DNA of 64,000 nucleotides, taken from a virus. Below are positions 47,663 through 55,669 of the stretch, in pieces; position 1 is the first letter of the stretch; every line of letters begins with the position of its first letter. A model generated the notes under the pieces. The model saw only the letters and a program-made list of their open reading frames with translations. It was not told where the DNA came from and did no database searches. A program made the position numbers and the translations under genes. The stretch covers positions 62,001 to 126,000 of the IMG/VR virus record IMGVR_UViG_3300025785_001096. The stretch is one strand, 5' to 3'.

Positions 47663-47915
47663 AGGAACCTTGGTCAAAGAAATACGTATGGGCGATGTAG
47701 AAGACCCGTACTTGTATGCGGCCTTTCCTTTGCACGAGTGGGAACAGACCGAAGAATGCCAGTGGCTCAGAAGTCAGCTAAACGAAGGTGATGAACTGGT
47801 ATTCTTTTGCGATAATGATCCTGCCAATTGGGGTTTTGTTATTAGAATATATGCTCCACTCACAGGCAAGGCTCTTACTTACTATAATTTAAAGTATCTA
47901 GGTATTCAAGAATGA
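47655..47915 (+). CDS. Unknown small protein
   Basis: 86 aa, acidic (GDVEDPYLYAAFPLHEWEQT, WGFVIRIYAP), predicted ferredoxin-like alternation of strands and helix. A degenerate end ALTYYNLKYLG loosely recalls its neighbours' signature. Overlaps neighbours by 8 and 4 nt. Confidence 0.55.
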   Translation: MGRGTLVKEIRMGDVEDPYLYAAFPLHEWEQTEECQWLRSQLNEGDELVFFCDNDPANWGFVIRIYAPLTGKALTYYNLKYLGIQE

Positions 47916-48187
47916 TCAATTACTACTACGAGCTGATTGACGGAGTGAAAGCGTTTGGGCACAACATCCGTTACATTGGTGACTTTGATGTCAAGCCCGA
48001 GGGTATGCACACAAAGTTTCACACTACCGCCTACAATCACAGTACACGTTGGTGGTTGGAAAATGCCAATGGTGTTACTATGCTACGACGTCGTGCAACT
48101 GATTATACCAGCTGGGAAGAAGCACGTTTTGACGAACGAGAGTTCACCTGGATCAAACTACAAACCAGAGATGTCAAAACCCTGTGA
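47912..48187 (+). CDS. Unknown small protein
   Basis: 91 aa, rich in Tyr, Trp and His (GHNIRYIGDFDVKPEGMHTK, STRWWLENANGVTMLRRRAT). No membrane segment or motif. ATGA overlaps at both ends. Confidence 0.55.
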   Translation: MINYYYELIDGVKAFGHNIRYIGDFDVKPEGMHTKFHTTAYNHSTRWWLENANGVTMLRRRATDYTSWEEARFDEREFTWIKLQTRDVKTL

Positions 48188-48387
48188 AAAATAGATTTAT
48201 ACCTGCCCGTAGTCCTATAGATCATGATTACCTGCTGATCATTGAGGATTATGCTTGGTGGCACATAAACCAAACAGAGATTGATCAATGGATCGAAGCC
48301 AGCAATGGTGCTGTAACGCAAAAAGGTATGGTTGTACATTTTGATACCGACGAAGATCGTACCATGTTTATGTTGAGGTGGGCATAA
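48184..48387 (+). CDS. Small F-x-L-R-W family protein
   Basis: 67 aa, GTG start overlapping the preceding TGA. Ends VVHFDTDEDRTMFMLRWA, the clearest copy of the family signature. Its L-R-W codons again form GAGGTGG, four bases before the next ATG. Confidence 0.6.
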   Translation: MKNRFIPARSPIDHDYLLIIEDYAWWHINQTEIDQWIEASNGAVTQKGMVVHFDTDEDRTMFMLRWA

Positions 48388-48647
48388 TGGCTGCAGTAAT
48401 GCCAAGGATGCAACCGGCTTTCAAAGTGGCCGCCAGTTCAAGACGCCGAGCCGGCAAACCTGTGATTGTGGATGAGCCGATTCCTACCAATCCTTGGGAA
48501 CCGTATAGACTAAAGATATTTCCCAAGCAAATCAACGAACGTTGGTACAAGCCCGGCGACTTGGTCTATCGTAGATTTGTACACAGCCCGGGTGGCGGAT
48601 ATTGGCAGTATGGTGATGATTTTGACTATTTGAAGTGGCAGCCGTGA
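48387..48647 (+). CDS. Unknown small basic protein
   Basis: 86 aa: basic N-terminus (KVAASSRRRAGKP), Pro/Trp-rich middle, and YKPGDLVYRRFVHSPGGGYW suggesting a small barrel. TAATG overlap upstream. Confidence 0.55.
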   Translation: MAAVMPRMQPAFKVAASSRRRAGKPVIVDEPIPTNPWEPYRLKIFPKQINERWYKPGDLVYRRFVHSPGGGYWQYGDDFDYLKWQP

Positions 48648-48856
48648 TCAACTGGAGTTACTTGATTGCTCGCTTTATATCGGCTGTGGCATCGTGGTTG
48701 GATGCCAGTAATCTACGCAATCGTGTATATCGTCTAGAACAGGTCAACGAACTCATGAGAATAGGACTAGAAGACATACAACGTATGGATCCAGAAGGTC
48801 GTATAGGTTGGTATGCCAAGTCGGTCTTGGACAATGTGGACAATCGAGATGAATAA
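48644..48856 (+). CDS. Small helical, possibly membrane-associated protein
   Basis: 70 aa from a GTG overlapping the previous TGA. LIARFISAVASWLDASNLRN could be an amphipathic membrane helix, followed by a coiled coil (RVYRLEQVNELMRIGLEDIQ). Confidence 0.5.
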   Translation: MINWSYLIARFISAVASWLDASNLRNRVYRLEQVNELMRIGLEDIQRMDPEGRIGWYAKSVLDNVDNRDE

Positions 48857-49088
48857 ATATCAAATTACTCGTATAAAAATAAATAGTAATAAAGTCTGGA
48901 TTGAAATAAACGAAGGCTTTGATTCTAATCCGTTCAAAGATCCATTAATAACGGTCCCCTCAGAAGAAGAACTAAATCAAGTGCAAGCGTGGTGTGAAGA
49001 AAACCAATGCGGTCGTCGTATGAGTTACGATCAATTTGTTTTCAACAATGAAAAAGAACTTAGTATGTTTATGCTAAAGTGGTCATAG
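48849..49088 (+). CDS. Small F-x-L-K-W family protein
   Basis: 79 aa ending QFVFNNEKELSMFMLKWS, the family signature, preceded by an alpha/beta domain with VQAWCEENQCG. It overlaps its upstream neighbour by 8 nt and directly precedes the halogenase gene. Confidence 0.6.
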   Translation: MNKYQITRIKINSNKVWIEINEGFDSNPFKDPLITVPSEEELNQVQAWCEENQCGRRMSYDQFVFNNEKELSMFMLKWS

Positions 49089-49098
49089 GAAGAATTCA

Positions 49099-50676
49099 AT
49101 GAAAGTTAAAAAAATTATTGTAGTAGGTGGTGGTACAGCAGGCTGGCTCAGTGCCGGTTTTATTGCTAGTCAATTGCCCGAAGTAGAAGTCACTGTGATT
49201 CACAGTAAGGATGTTCCAATTATTGGTGTTGGGGAAACTACGGTACCGCAGTTCCGCAATCACTTGGAAAAAATGGGTCTACACGAAGATCTATGGTTGC
49301 GTGAGTCAGGCAGCACATTCAAGTACGGTGTTACCTTTGACAACTGGCGTACTGGGTCAGACACACGTTGGCACGGATTTGGCGATTTTGTTACAGAAAA
49401 AGGTATCAGCCATAGTATGGACGAGTTTGGCAAACGTGTTAGCTGTGCCAAGGACGATTCAGTATTGATAGCCGACTACTGGATTGAAATGCTCAAACGT
49501 GGCATTGTTACCGAAGAGGATTACTATCAATATGCGTCAGATACGTATCATTTGGTTCAGAATCGCCGAGCACACAGAAACCTAGCGGGACACCAGTATT
49601 CGAGCCGTGTGCCGGGCTATGCTTATAATATCAACGCATTCAAAGTGGGACAAACTATCAAGAACCACGTGGCCATCCCGGCTGGGGTAAAGACCCTGGA
49701 ACGTCACATTGTTCAAGTGCTACGCAACGAGCGTGAAGAAGTAACAGGTATTGTAGACGATGGCGGGGAAACACATACCGCAGACTTGTACATTGACTGC
49801 ACCGGCTTCAAGCGACTACTGATTGGTCCTGTGGGCAAATGGATCAGTTACGAGGATCGACTGCCGTGTAAGAATGCTATTGGTGGACGTGTAAACTATC
49901 AAGGACGCGAAGCAGAATTCTGTGTACCTAACCTACACGCTACAGCATTCAACCACGGTTGGTCGTGGCGTGTTCCCTTACGTGATGACTTGGGTTCGGG
50001 CTATGTGTACGATACACGTTTCACCACAACTGAACAGGCCATAGAAGAGTTGTCGGCATACTGGCAGAACCTCGGCTTGGAGTGGGATCATAAAGTTACT
50101 TTGACATTTGACAACGGTATCCTGGATCGTTCGGCACACCGTAACGTGATTGCCTGCGGACTCAGTTCAAACTTCCTGGAGCCCCTGGAAGCCACAAGTA
50201 TTAGCTTTACTACGCTAATCAACGAATTGGTTGTGGCAGTACTTAAAAAGCACGACTGCCATTGGAATGACGGTGAGGATCGTGTGTTAAGTCGTTTAAT
50301 GAGCCGTGAAGTCAAGATCACCGGTGACTTCTTGTGGGCACACTATGCCTTGACCGAACGTTCAGATACAGAGTTCTGGCGCGAGCAAGCCGGTAAGCGT
50401 GAGGAAGCAGTTGATATGGTACACGGTTGGTTTGGTCGTCACTTTAGCGATATCTATCGTAGAGAAAAAGACTTTGACCACACACGCTACAACAAGTATG
50501 ACTGGGCGCAGACCATTACCACTATGCGAATATTTGATGGTTGCCCTACTCGTGAGATCAATGAAGCCTTATTACCACGTGCTCGTCTATGGTATCAACA
50601 CAGAGATGAAATGACTCGCGGTGTATTAGATCTTGTGCCAACGCACTGGGAATTGATTCAACATATCAACAGATAA
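49099..50676 (+). CDS. FADH2-dependent tryptophan-type halogenase
   Basis: A 525-aa flavin halogenase. FAD-binding GGGTAGW (10-16), GVGETTVP, catalytic Lys75 in STFKYGVTF (as Lys79 of PrnA), the halogenase signature G-W-x-W-x-V-P (about 288-294) and NFLEPLEATSI are all present. These enzymes make HOCl or HOBr from FADH2, O2 and halide and pass it to the lysine to halogenate an aromatic ring, often tryptophan. Substrate and flavin reductase are unknown; none is nearby. Relatives are reported from aquatic phages. Ribosome site AGGAAG. Confidence 0.9.
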   Translation: MKVKKIIVVGGGTAGWLSAGFIASQLPEVEVTVIHSKDVPIIGVGETTVPQFRNHLEKMGLHEDLWLRESGSTFKYGVTFDNWRTGSDTRWHGFGDFVTEKGISHSMDEFGKRVSCAKDDSVLIADYWIEMLKRGIVTEEDYYQYASDTYHLVQNRRAHRNLAGHQYSSRVPGYAYNINAFKVGQTIKNHVAIPAGVKTLERHIVQVLRNEREEVTGIVDDGGETHTADLYIDCTGFKRLLIGPVGKWISYEDRLPCKNAIGGRVNYQGREAEFCVPNLHATAFNHGWSWRVPLRDDLGSGYVYDTRFTTTEQAIEELSAYWQNLGLEWDHKVTLTFDNGILDRSAHRNVIACGLSSNFLEPLEATSISFTTLINELVVAVLKKHDCHWNDGEDRVLSRLMSREVKITGDFLWAHYALTERSDTEFWREQAGKREEAVDMVHGWFGRHFSDIYRREKDFDHTRYNKYDWAQTITTMRIFDGCPTREINEALLPRARLWYQHRDEMTRGVLDLVPTHWELIQHINR

Positions 50677-50924
50677 TGTACGTAAACAATTTTTCATTGC
50701 CCAAACCGACGCCGGAAGTGCTGGATCAGTGTCATTGTGTGTACATTGGCGACCCAGCATTTCACGTTAAGAAAATGCGTGACTGGTGCTACGAACAGAA
50801 TCTCAGTTTGGTTTACTGGGAGTTGATGGAAGTGGCCGATGTTAGTCCAATACTAGACAATGTTGCGGCCTTTTGGTTTGCCAGTGGTCGTGATGCTACT
50901 ATGTTTAGTTTAAAATACAAATGA
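50676..50924 (+). CDS. Small F-x-L-K family protein
   Basis: 82 aa, TAATG overlap with the halogenase stop. CHCVYIGDPAFHVKKMRDWC then FWFASGRDATMFSLKYK at the end, the shared signature. Function unknown. Confidence 0.6.
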   Translation: MYVNNFSLPKPTPEVLDQCHCVYIGDPAFHVKKMRDWCYEQNLSLVYWELMEVADVSPILDNVAAFWFASGRDATMFSLKYK

Positions 50925-51145
50925 AACAGATAGAAACCTGGCCGCCGCCAGACTGGACCGAAGTCATAGTGCTGTGGGACGAAGTATTAGGCGGACCCAG
51001 ATATCCAATTCGAGAAATACTGGAATGGATAGATACAGCCCCGGGCGGTGAATTTCATTTGCACGGTTATCGTTCTACTGAAGGTTTTTCGTTTAGATTT
51101 CGCAATCCCAATGATGCTGTGTATTTTAAACTAAAGTGGTTATAA
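50921..51145 (+). CDS. Small F-x-L-K-W family protein
   Basis: 74 aa ending FSFRFRNPNDAVYFKLKWL. ATGA overlap upstream. With the halogenase it precedes the Tct transporter genes in one dense run. Confidence 0.6.
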   Translation: MKQIETWPPPDWTEVIVLWDEVLGGPRYPIREILEWIDTAPGGEFHLHGYRSTEGFSFRFRNPNDAVYFKLKWL

Positions 51146-51146
51146 A

Positions 51147-51563
51147 ATGAACAAAGAATTAATAACAGGTATGTTGTTTATGGCTATTGCCGTGGCATTT
51201 GGCCTGGGCGGTGTACACTATAAATTTGGTACCTACGATGATCCCGGTGCTGCATTATTTCCTGTGGCTGTCAGTGTGTTTTTATTTGTGGTAGGCACAA
51301 TCAAATTGATTGTTGGGTTCGTGGCCAAGAAAGAATACATTGAGTTTGAAGTTAAAAATATTGCTATTGTCTCTGCGTCACTGCTGTTGTTTGCTGTGGC
51401 TTCCGAGCGCATTGGCATACTTGCCGGTACTGTGGCATTGGTAGCGGTGTCCAGTTTAAGTGCCAGCTCGTATTCGATCGGCCGAGTTGTTAAAATTGTT
51501 GCTGGACTGTGCGCTGTTGCACTTGCATTTAAATACCTACTGGGATTGAACTTGCCACTATGA
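51147..51563 (+). CDS. tctB: Tripartite tricarboxylate transporter small subunit TctB
   Basis: A 138-aa protein with four membrane helices (LFMAIAVAFGLGG, LFPVAVSVFLFVVGTIKLIV, IAIVSASLLLFAVASERIGI, VVKIVAGLCAVALAFKYLLG). The P-G-A-A-L-F-P pattern after the first helix and the size are typical of TctB. TctB and TctA form the membrane part of a secondary transporter for citrate-like acids. Overlaps tctA by ATGA. Confidence 0.85.
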   Translation: MNKELITGMLFMAIAVAFGLGGVHYKFGTYDDPGAALFPVAVSVFLFVVGTIKLIVGFVAKKEYIEFEVKNIAIVSASLLLFAVASERIGILAGTVALVAVSSLSASSYSIGRVVKIVAGLCAVALAFKYLLGLNLPL

Positions 51564-53062
51564 TAGAAATACTCAATCACTTGGCTGCAGGCTTTGATAC
51601 TGCACTCTCTTTACAAAATTTATTGTATTGTGCTTTGGGCTGTTTTATCGGCACCTTGATCGGCCTACTGCCGGGTCTGGGTCCTATCAGTACCATCAGC
51701 TTGCTGTTGCCACTGACCTACTCAATGCCTGTAACTGGCAGTATCATTATGCTGGCCGGTATCTATTACGGCGCACAGTACGGCGACAGCGTCAGTGCCA
51801 TTACCATGAAGATACCACACCAAAGCAGTATTGTGGCCTGTATAGACGGTTATCAAATGCACTTGCAAGGTCGCACAGGCTTGGCCTTGTTCACTGCCGG
51901 TGTCAGCAGTTTTATTGGCGGAACCGTGGCTGCTGTTATTGTGGTTGGCTTTGCTCCTGTATTGGGCGAGCTGGCTTTCTTGTTTGGTCCAAACGAATAT
52001 GTGATGTTGATGCTGTTGGGATTTGTATGTGTGAGCTTGGTCACCACTGGCAGTTTACTTGGCGGCCTGGGAATGGTGGCCATTGGGGTATTGTTGGGCA
52101 TGGTAGGCACCGATGTCAACTCAGGAGTTATGCGATACACCCTGGGCTTGAGTTTCTTGAGTGACGGTATTGGTATGGTATCTATTGCCATCGGCTGTTT
52201 TGGACTGGCAGAAATTGTCAATAACTTGGACAAGCGAGACGAGCGCACTCCGTTTACGGGTTCAATCAAATTGATCCCAACCTGGACCGAATTCAAGCGT
52301 ATTGTTCCCAGTGCCCTGCGTGGTAGCCTGGTAGGCAGTTTCTTGGGCCTGTTGCCCGGTGGTGGTCCCACTATTGCCCAGTACGGTGCTTACGCTGTGG
52401 ACAAAAGATTTAGCAAATATCGAGACGAAATAGGTTCAGGAGCAATTGAAGGTGTAGCCGGACAAGCAGCTGCTGACGAAGCTGCTGCCCGTACCAGTTT
52501 TATTCCGCTAATGAGTATGGGCATTCCAGAAAATGCTGTTATGGCCTTGATTTTGGGTGCATTGACCATGAAAGGTATAACGCCCGGACCTTCAATGATT
52601 ACTTCACACTCGACCTTGTTCTGGGGCTTGATTGCATCAATGTGGATTGGCAACGTGTTCTTGTTGATCTTGAATGTGCCATTGGTCAGATACTGGCTCA
52701 CAGTATTTAAAATTCCTTATGCGGTGTTGTTTCCTTGTATCTTGTTCTTTTGTTGCATCGGTACATTCAGTACCAACAACAACATAGAAGATGTGTATAC
52801 CACCGTGGCATTTGGTTTGTTGGGCTATGCATTTTTGAAGTTGGGACTGGAAGCGGCACCCTTGATGTTGGGCTTTATTCTAGGACCAATGTTGGAAGAA
52901 AATTTCCGCCGGGCAATGAGCATCAGTCGTGGTGATTTTGGCCCGTTTTGGGACAGACCCATCAGTTGTGCTATGTTAGTGGTCATTGGCCTTTGCGTAG
53001 CCTACAGTATATACGGGTATCTACGTCGGTTGACCATAAAAGATCAAAATAGTACAATATAA
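51560..53062 (+). CDS. tctA: Tripartite tricarboxylate transporter large subunit TctA
   Basis: A 500-aa protein with about 11-12 membrane helices. GTLIGLLPGLGPISTISLLL and its inverted counterpart SFLGLLPGGGPTIAQYGAYA are the two TctA half-motifs, with FIPLMSMGIPENAVMALILG and LGFILGPMLEENFRRAM near the end. It takes up tricarboxylates or related acids with a cation gradient. The periplasmic binding protein TctC is absent here, so host binding proteins would be needed. YGDSVSAITMKIPHQ replaces the usual Y-G-G-S-T-T-A-I-L-L-N-I-P, which may alter specificity. Confidence 0.92.
   Translation: MIEILNHLAAGFDTALSLQNLLYCALGCFIGTLIGLLPGLGPISTISLLLPLTYSMPVTGSIIMLAGIYYGAQYGDSVSAITMKIPHQSSIVACIDGYQMHLQGRTGLALFTAGVSSFIGGTVAAVIVVGFAPVLGELAFLFGPNEYVMLMLLGFVCVSLVTTGSLLGGLGMVAIGVLLGMVGTDVNSGVMRYTLGLSFLSDGIGMVSIAIGCFGLAEIVNNLDKRDERTPFTGSIKLIPTWTEFKRIVPSALRGSLVGSFLGLLPGGGPTIAQYGAYAVDKRFSKYRDEIGSGAIEGVAGQAAADEAAARTSFIPLMSMGIPENAVMALILGALTMKGITPGPSMITSHSTLFWGLIASMWIGNVFLLILNVPLVRYWLTVFKIPYAVLFPCILFFCCIGTFSTNNNIEDVYTTVAFGLLGYAFLKLGLEAAPLMLGFILGPMLEENFRRAMSISRGDFGPFWDRPISCAMLVVIGLCVAYSIYGYLRRLTIKDQNSTI
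53030..53058 (+). promoter_or_regulatory. Early-type promoter
   Basis: TTGACC, 17 nt, TACAAT, inside the end of tctA and upstream of the 53100 gene. Confidence 0.7.
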
Positions 53063-53099
53063 GTGTAGTAAAAGATTAACTCAACTTCGGAAAGTAAAA

Positions 53100-53348
53100 A
53101 TGATAAAAATCAACAAATATATCCTAAAAGCCACAATTCAAACTGTAACAACAGTCATTGGCATAATTGCCATATCAGCTGTGATTAGCCTAGGCTTAAA
53201 CTACATCAACCCGACACCCACACAATTGGTTGGCGCTTTGATCACTGTGTTTTTGATCTATGCCCTGTACTCGCTGATCACTATACAGGCCAAAATCCTA
53301 GAGTCACGTGACAAAATCAATGCACGAATCGATCGAGTAACAAAATGA
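53100..53348 (+). CDS. Small two-span membrane protein
   Basis: 82 aa with two helices (VTTVIGIIAISAVISLGL and LVGALITVFLIYALYSLITI) and a short charged C-terminus. Size and topology fit a holin or a small channel, but nothing proves it. ATGA overlap with the next gene. Confidence 0.6.
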   Translation: MIKINKYILKATIQTVTTVIGIIAISAVISLGLNYINPTPTQLVGALITVFLIYALYSLITIQAKILESRDKINARIDRVTK

Positions 53349-54016
53349 AGATTTACATTTCCCGACCACGCAATCATTGGCTGAGTCCATACACTATTCT
53401 CAAAACAGTTTGCTTTTGGGAACGAGACGACGATGTGTTTTACGATCACGAGGATACCGGCAAGGGCCGATATGTCAAGTGGGTCAAATTCTTGACCCCC
53501 ATTTGTAATGCTTGGCAACGATTCTTGGACATTGTACACCCCGACATCAATTATATCAAAATTGATCGTTATGATACTTGGTCAATGGATCATACTCTCA
53601 GCCCTATCATCTTGCCTATGTTGCGGCAGTTGCAAGAAACCAAACACGGTGCTCCATTTGTGGATGACAAGGATGTTCCCAAAGAGTTGCGTAGCACATC
53701 AGCACCGCCCAAAGAAAACGAGTGGGACACCGATGACAATCACTTTCGTCGTTGGGATTGGGTCTTAGACGAAATGATTTTTGCATTTGAGCACATTGTC
53801 AACACCGACTGGGAAGACGAATTCCGCACAGGCAAAATGAGTCACCGTACTGTGGCTTGCGAGTGGGACGAGGCAGGTAAAGCCACTATGTACCGATGGG
53901 AAGAACAACCAGATCATACCTACAAGTACGATATGGAAGGCGCTCAAAAGGTACACAAGCGCATTCAGAACGGCCTTTGTTTATTTGGTAAATACTATCA
54001 AGCACTTTGGGACTAA
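53345..54016 (+). CDS. Conserved phage protein of unknown function
   Basis: 223 aa, rich in Trp, Asp and His (YDTWSMDHTLSPIILPMLRQ, DNHFRRWDWVLDEMIFAFEH). It matches a protein I associate with many T4-like phages, always hypothetical. The conserved D-T-W-S-M-D-x-T-L and W-x-W-V-L-D-E-M-I suggest a structural core rather than a known active site. Confidence 0.7.
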   Translation: MKIYISRPRNHWLSPYTILKTVCFWERDDDVFYDHEDTGKGRYVKWVKFLTPICNAWQRFLDIVHPDINYIKIDRYDTWSMDHTLSPIILPMLRQLQETKHGAPFVDDKDVPKELRSTSAPPKENEWDTDDNHFRRWDWVLDEMIFAFEHIVNTDWEDEFRTGKMSHRTVACEWDEAGKATMYRWEEQPDHTYKYDMEGAQKVHKRIQNGLCLFGKYYQALWD

Positions 54017-54019
54017 TCA

Positions 54020-54379
54020 ATGTTTGAAGATATCACAGTATTTTTGATATGGTTGTTGGCAACCTGGATTGTATCCAATATTATCATTGGGTTTCTTGGA
54101 ATATATCAACAAACTGACAGCAAAATCAGAGATCAGCTGATCAAACACTTGGACACCATCATACATCGTGTTCGGGTTGAAAAACACAACGAAGTTTATT
54201 TTTGGTACGACAACGACGACGGCGAATTTCTTGCACAAGGTCAAACCGACGAAGAAATCATCAACAATTTAAAACAGCGTTTTCCCACCCATATTTTCTA
54301 TTTGCCCACCAGCCATTTTATCAGTCAAAAAACCAATTGGCAACCACGACATCAGCACGTAGAAACTGTTGACCAATAA
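54020..54379 (+). CDS. Membrane-anchored small protein
   Basis: 119 aa: one N-terminal membrane helix (FLIWLLATWIVSNIIIGFLG), then a soluble alpha/beta domain (NEVYFWYDNDDGEFLAQGQT) with DEEIINNLKQRFP. No family recognised. Confidence 0.6.
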   Translation: MFEDITVFLIWLLATWIVSNIIIGFLGIYQQTDSKIRDQLIKHLDTIIHRVRVEKHNEVYFWYDNDDGEFLAQGQTDEEIINNLKQRFPTHIFYLPTSHFISQKTNWQPRHQHVETVDQ

Positions 54380-54397
54380 AGATCAAAATAGTATAAT
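54369..54397 (+). promoter_or_regulatory. Early-type promoter placing the start at an ATG
   Basis: TTGACC, 17 nt, TATAAT; +1 at 54404, one base before the ATG at 54405. Confidence 0.75.
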
Positions 54398-54404
54398 ACT
54401 TGTT

Positions 54405-54797
54405 ATGACAATGCACCTAGCACATCCTGCCCTTTCTACCACCGGCAAAAAGCGTGGCAAGCAAAAATATGCGTCAGCTGAGGCAAAAAGAAAAGCCGAA
54501 ATCCTGCGCGAAGAGTGGGAAGCTCTCAAACGTCGTAACAATATTACCACAGAAAAGAAAACCCGAGCACGTGATATGCGTGGCAATCTAGCTGATACTT
54601 ATTGCCTCACTGTGCCGCCCGGACGTGACTTGCCACGCATCACAAGCCGCGATACCGGCTGGGTTCCTTGCACCAAAGGCACAGACAAAGTCTACACCGG
54701 CACCAAGGTCAAAGGTATTGGCACTATGCACAAGTCCAACGCTGTACCCATTTTCTCCGACGAAGAAGCAGTTGAGATAAGTACAATGCGACGTTAA
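54405..54797 (+). CDS. Conserved basic phage-type protein, leaderless
   Basis: 130 aa, strongly basic N-terminal half ([31 protein letters not shown]), then a C-terminal part with [16 protein letters not shown] and [14 protein letters not shown]. This S-x-x-T-G-K-x-x-x-K-x-K...G-T-M-H-K-S-N-x-V-P-I-F pattern is frequent among hypothetical phage proteins. Likely nucleic-acid binding. No ribosome site before the ATG. Confidence 0.65.
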   Translation: MTMHLAHPALSTTGKKRGKQKYASAEAKRKAEILREEWEALKRRNNITTEKKTRARDMRGNLADTYCLTVPPGRDLPRITSRDTGWVPCTKGTDKVYTGTKVKGIGTMHKSNAVPIFSDEEAVEISTMRR

Positions 54798-54808
54798 AAG
54801 GAGATGAC

Positions 54809-55027
54809 TTGGCAAAGGATGATATAATTGAAATGACCGGAGTAGTAGACGAAGTTCTACCAAACGCTATGTTTCGCGTAATACTAGAAAATGGACACAA
54901 AATTACTGCCACAATCGGCGGTAGATTAAGACAGCATAATATACGCATATTATTAGGTGATAGTGTAAATGTAGAAATGAGCACATATGACCTAAGCCGT
55001 GGGCGAGTGGTATACCGCAACAAATAA
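54809..55027 (+). CDS. infA: Translation initiation factor IF-1
   Basis: A 72-aa protein matching bacterial IF-1 end to end: [68 protein letters not shown]-1 is a single S1-type OB fold that binds the 30S A site during initiation. The start is TTG with AAAAGGAG at good spacing; an ATG at 54804 is out of frame. Phage-encoded IF-1 is rare and suggests tuning of host translation initiation. Confidence 0.93.
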   Translation: MAKDDIIEMTGVVDEVLPNAMFRVILENGHKITATIGGRLRQHNIRILLGDSVNVEMSTYDLSRGRVVYRNK

Positions 55028-55034
55028 GTACGGT

Positions 55035-55661
55035 ATGCTAAAACATAAAAAGTTAGGGGTAATTTTTATTGACTGCTGGGACCAACATTGGAATTGGCAA
55101 AACCCAGGTGCTCCGCATAATAATTTTTATCACAATATGATAGACACATTGTCTGAATATGATATAGACAGTTATGTATTTCATAATACTTTTTTAAGTT
55201 TAAAATATGTCACTCCCGACGTTGTAAATTATTTCAAAGAATTTGTCAACAACGAACCCAGTGATTCCAACAAACGCCAGGCTGTTATTGACCTACTGAG
55301 TGCCACCGGTACTGAACGATTGACCCCTGAATTACACACCTTATACGAAAATAACAAAAGCATTTATATACCCACATTCAACGGATTTCAACAATGGGTA
55401 CAAACATCTGGCATTGGTAGATGGATTGTGGTAGGTGCTCATTGGGGCATTTGTACCCACACAAAACCGTTGGGGTTTGAAAACTTGCTCATTTATAAAA
55501 AACAATCTCCGGGTATAAAAATTTTTAGTATTCCCAGTTGCACAGCAAAATGGACCGACGGTCCCGACAGTGGGGTTACAATTTGCAGTGATATTGACTA
55601 TGCACAGGACCATTTAAAATGGCAAAAGGTCGGTGATAATTTACAAGAATTAATATTATAA
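55035..55661 (+). CDS. Isochorismatase/cysteine-hydrolase-like protein
   Basis: 208 aa. LGVIFIDCWDQHWNWQ gives an Asp on the first strand, and WIVVGAHWGICTHTKPLG gives a Cys before a helix. Together they resemble the D...K...C layout of isochorismatase-fold hydrolases, but the middle Lys is not obvious and the helix motif is altered. It could be a diverged enzyme or an unrelated Rossmann-like fold. The start lies 7 nt after the infA stop. Confidence 0.4.
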   Translation: MLKHKKLGVIFIDCWDQHWNWQNPGAPHNNFYHNMIDTLSEYDIDSYVFHNTFLSLKYVTPDVVNYFKEFVNNEPSDSNKRQAVIDLLSATGTERLTPELHTLYENNKSIYIPTFNGFQQWVQTSGIGRWIVVGAHWGICTHTKPLGFENLLIYKKQSPGIKIFSIPSCTAKWTDGPDSGVTICSDIDYAQDHLKWQKVGDNLQELIL

Positions 55662-55664
55662 ATA
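55657..55664 (+). promoter_or_regulatory. T4-consensus late promoter placing the start at the sod ATG
   Basis: Exact TATAAATA; the base 6 nt downstream is the A of the ATG at 55670. No ribosome site. Confidence 0.7.
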
Positions 55665-55669
55665 GTATT

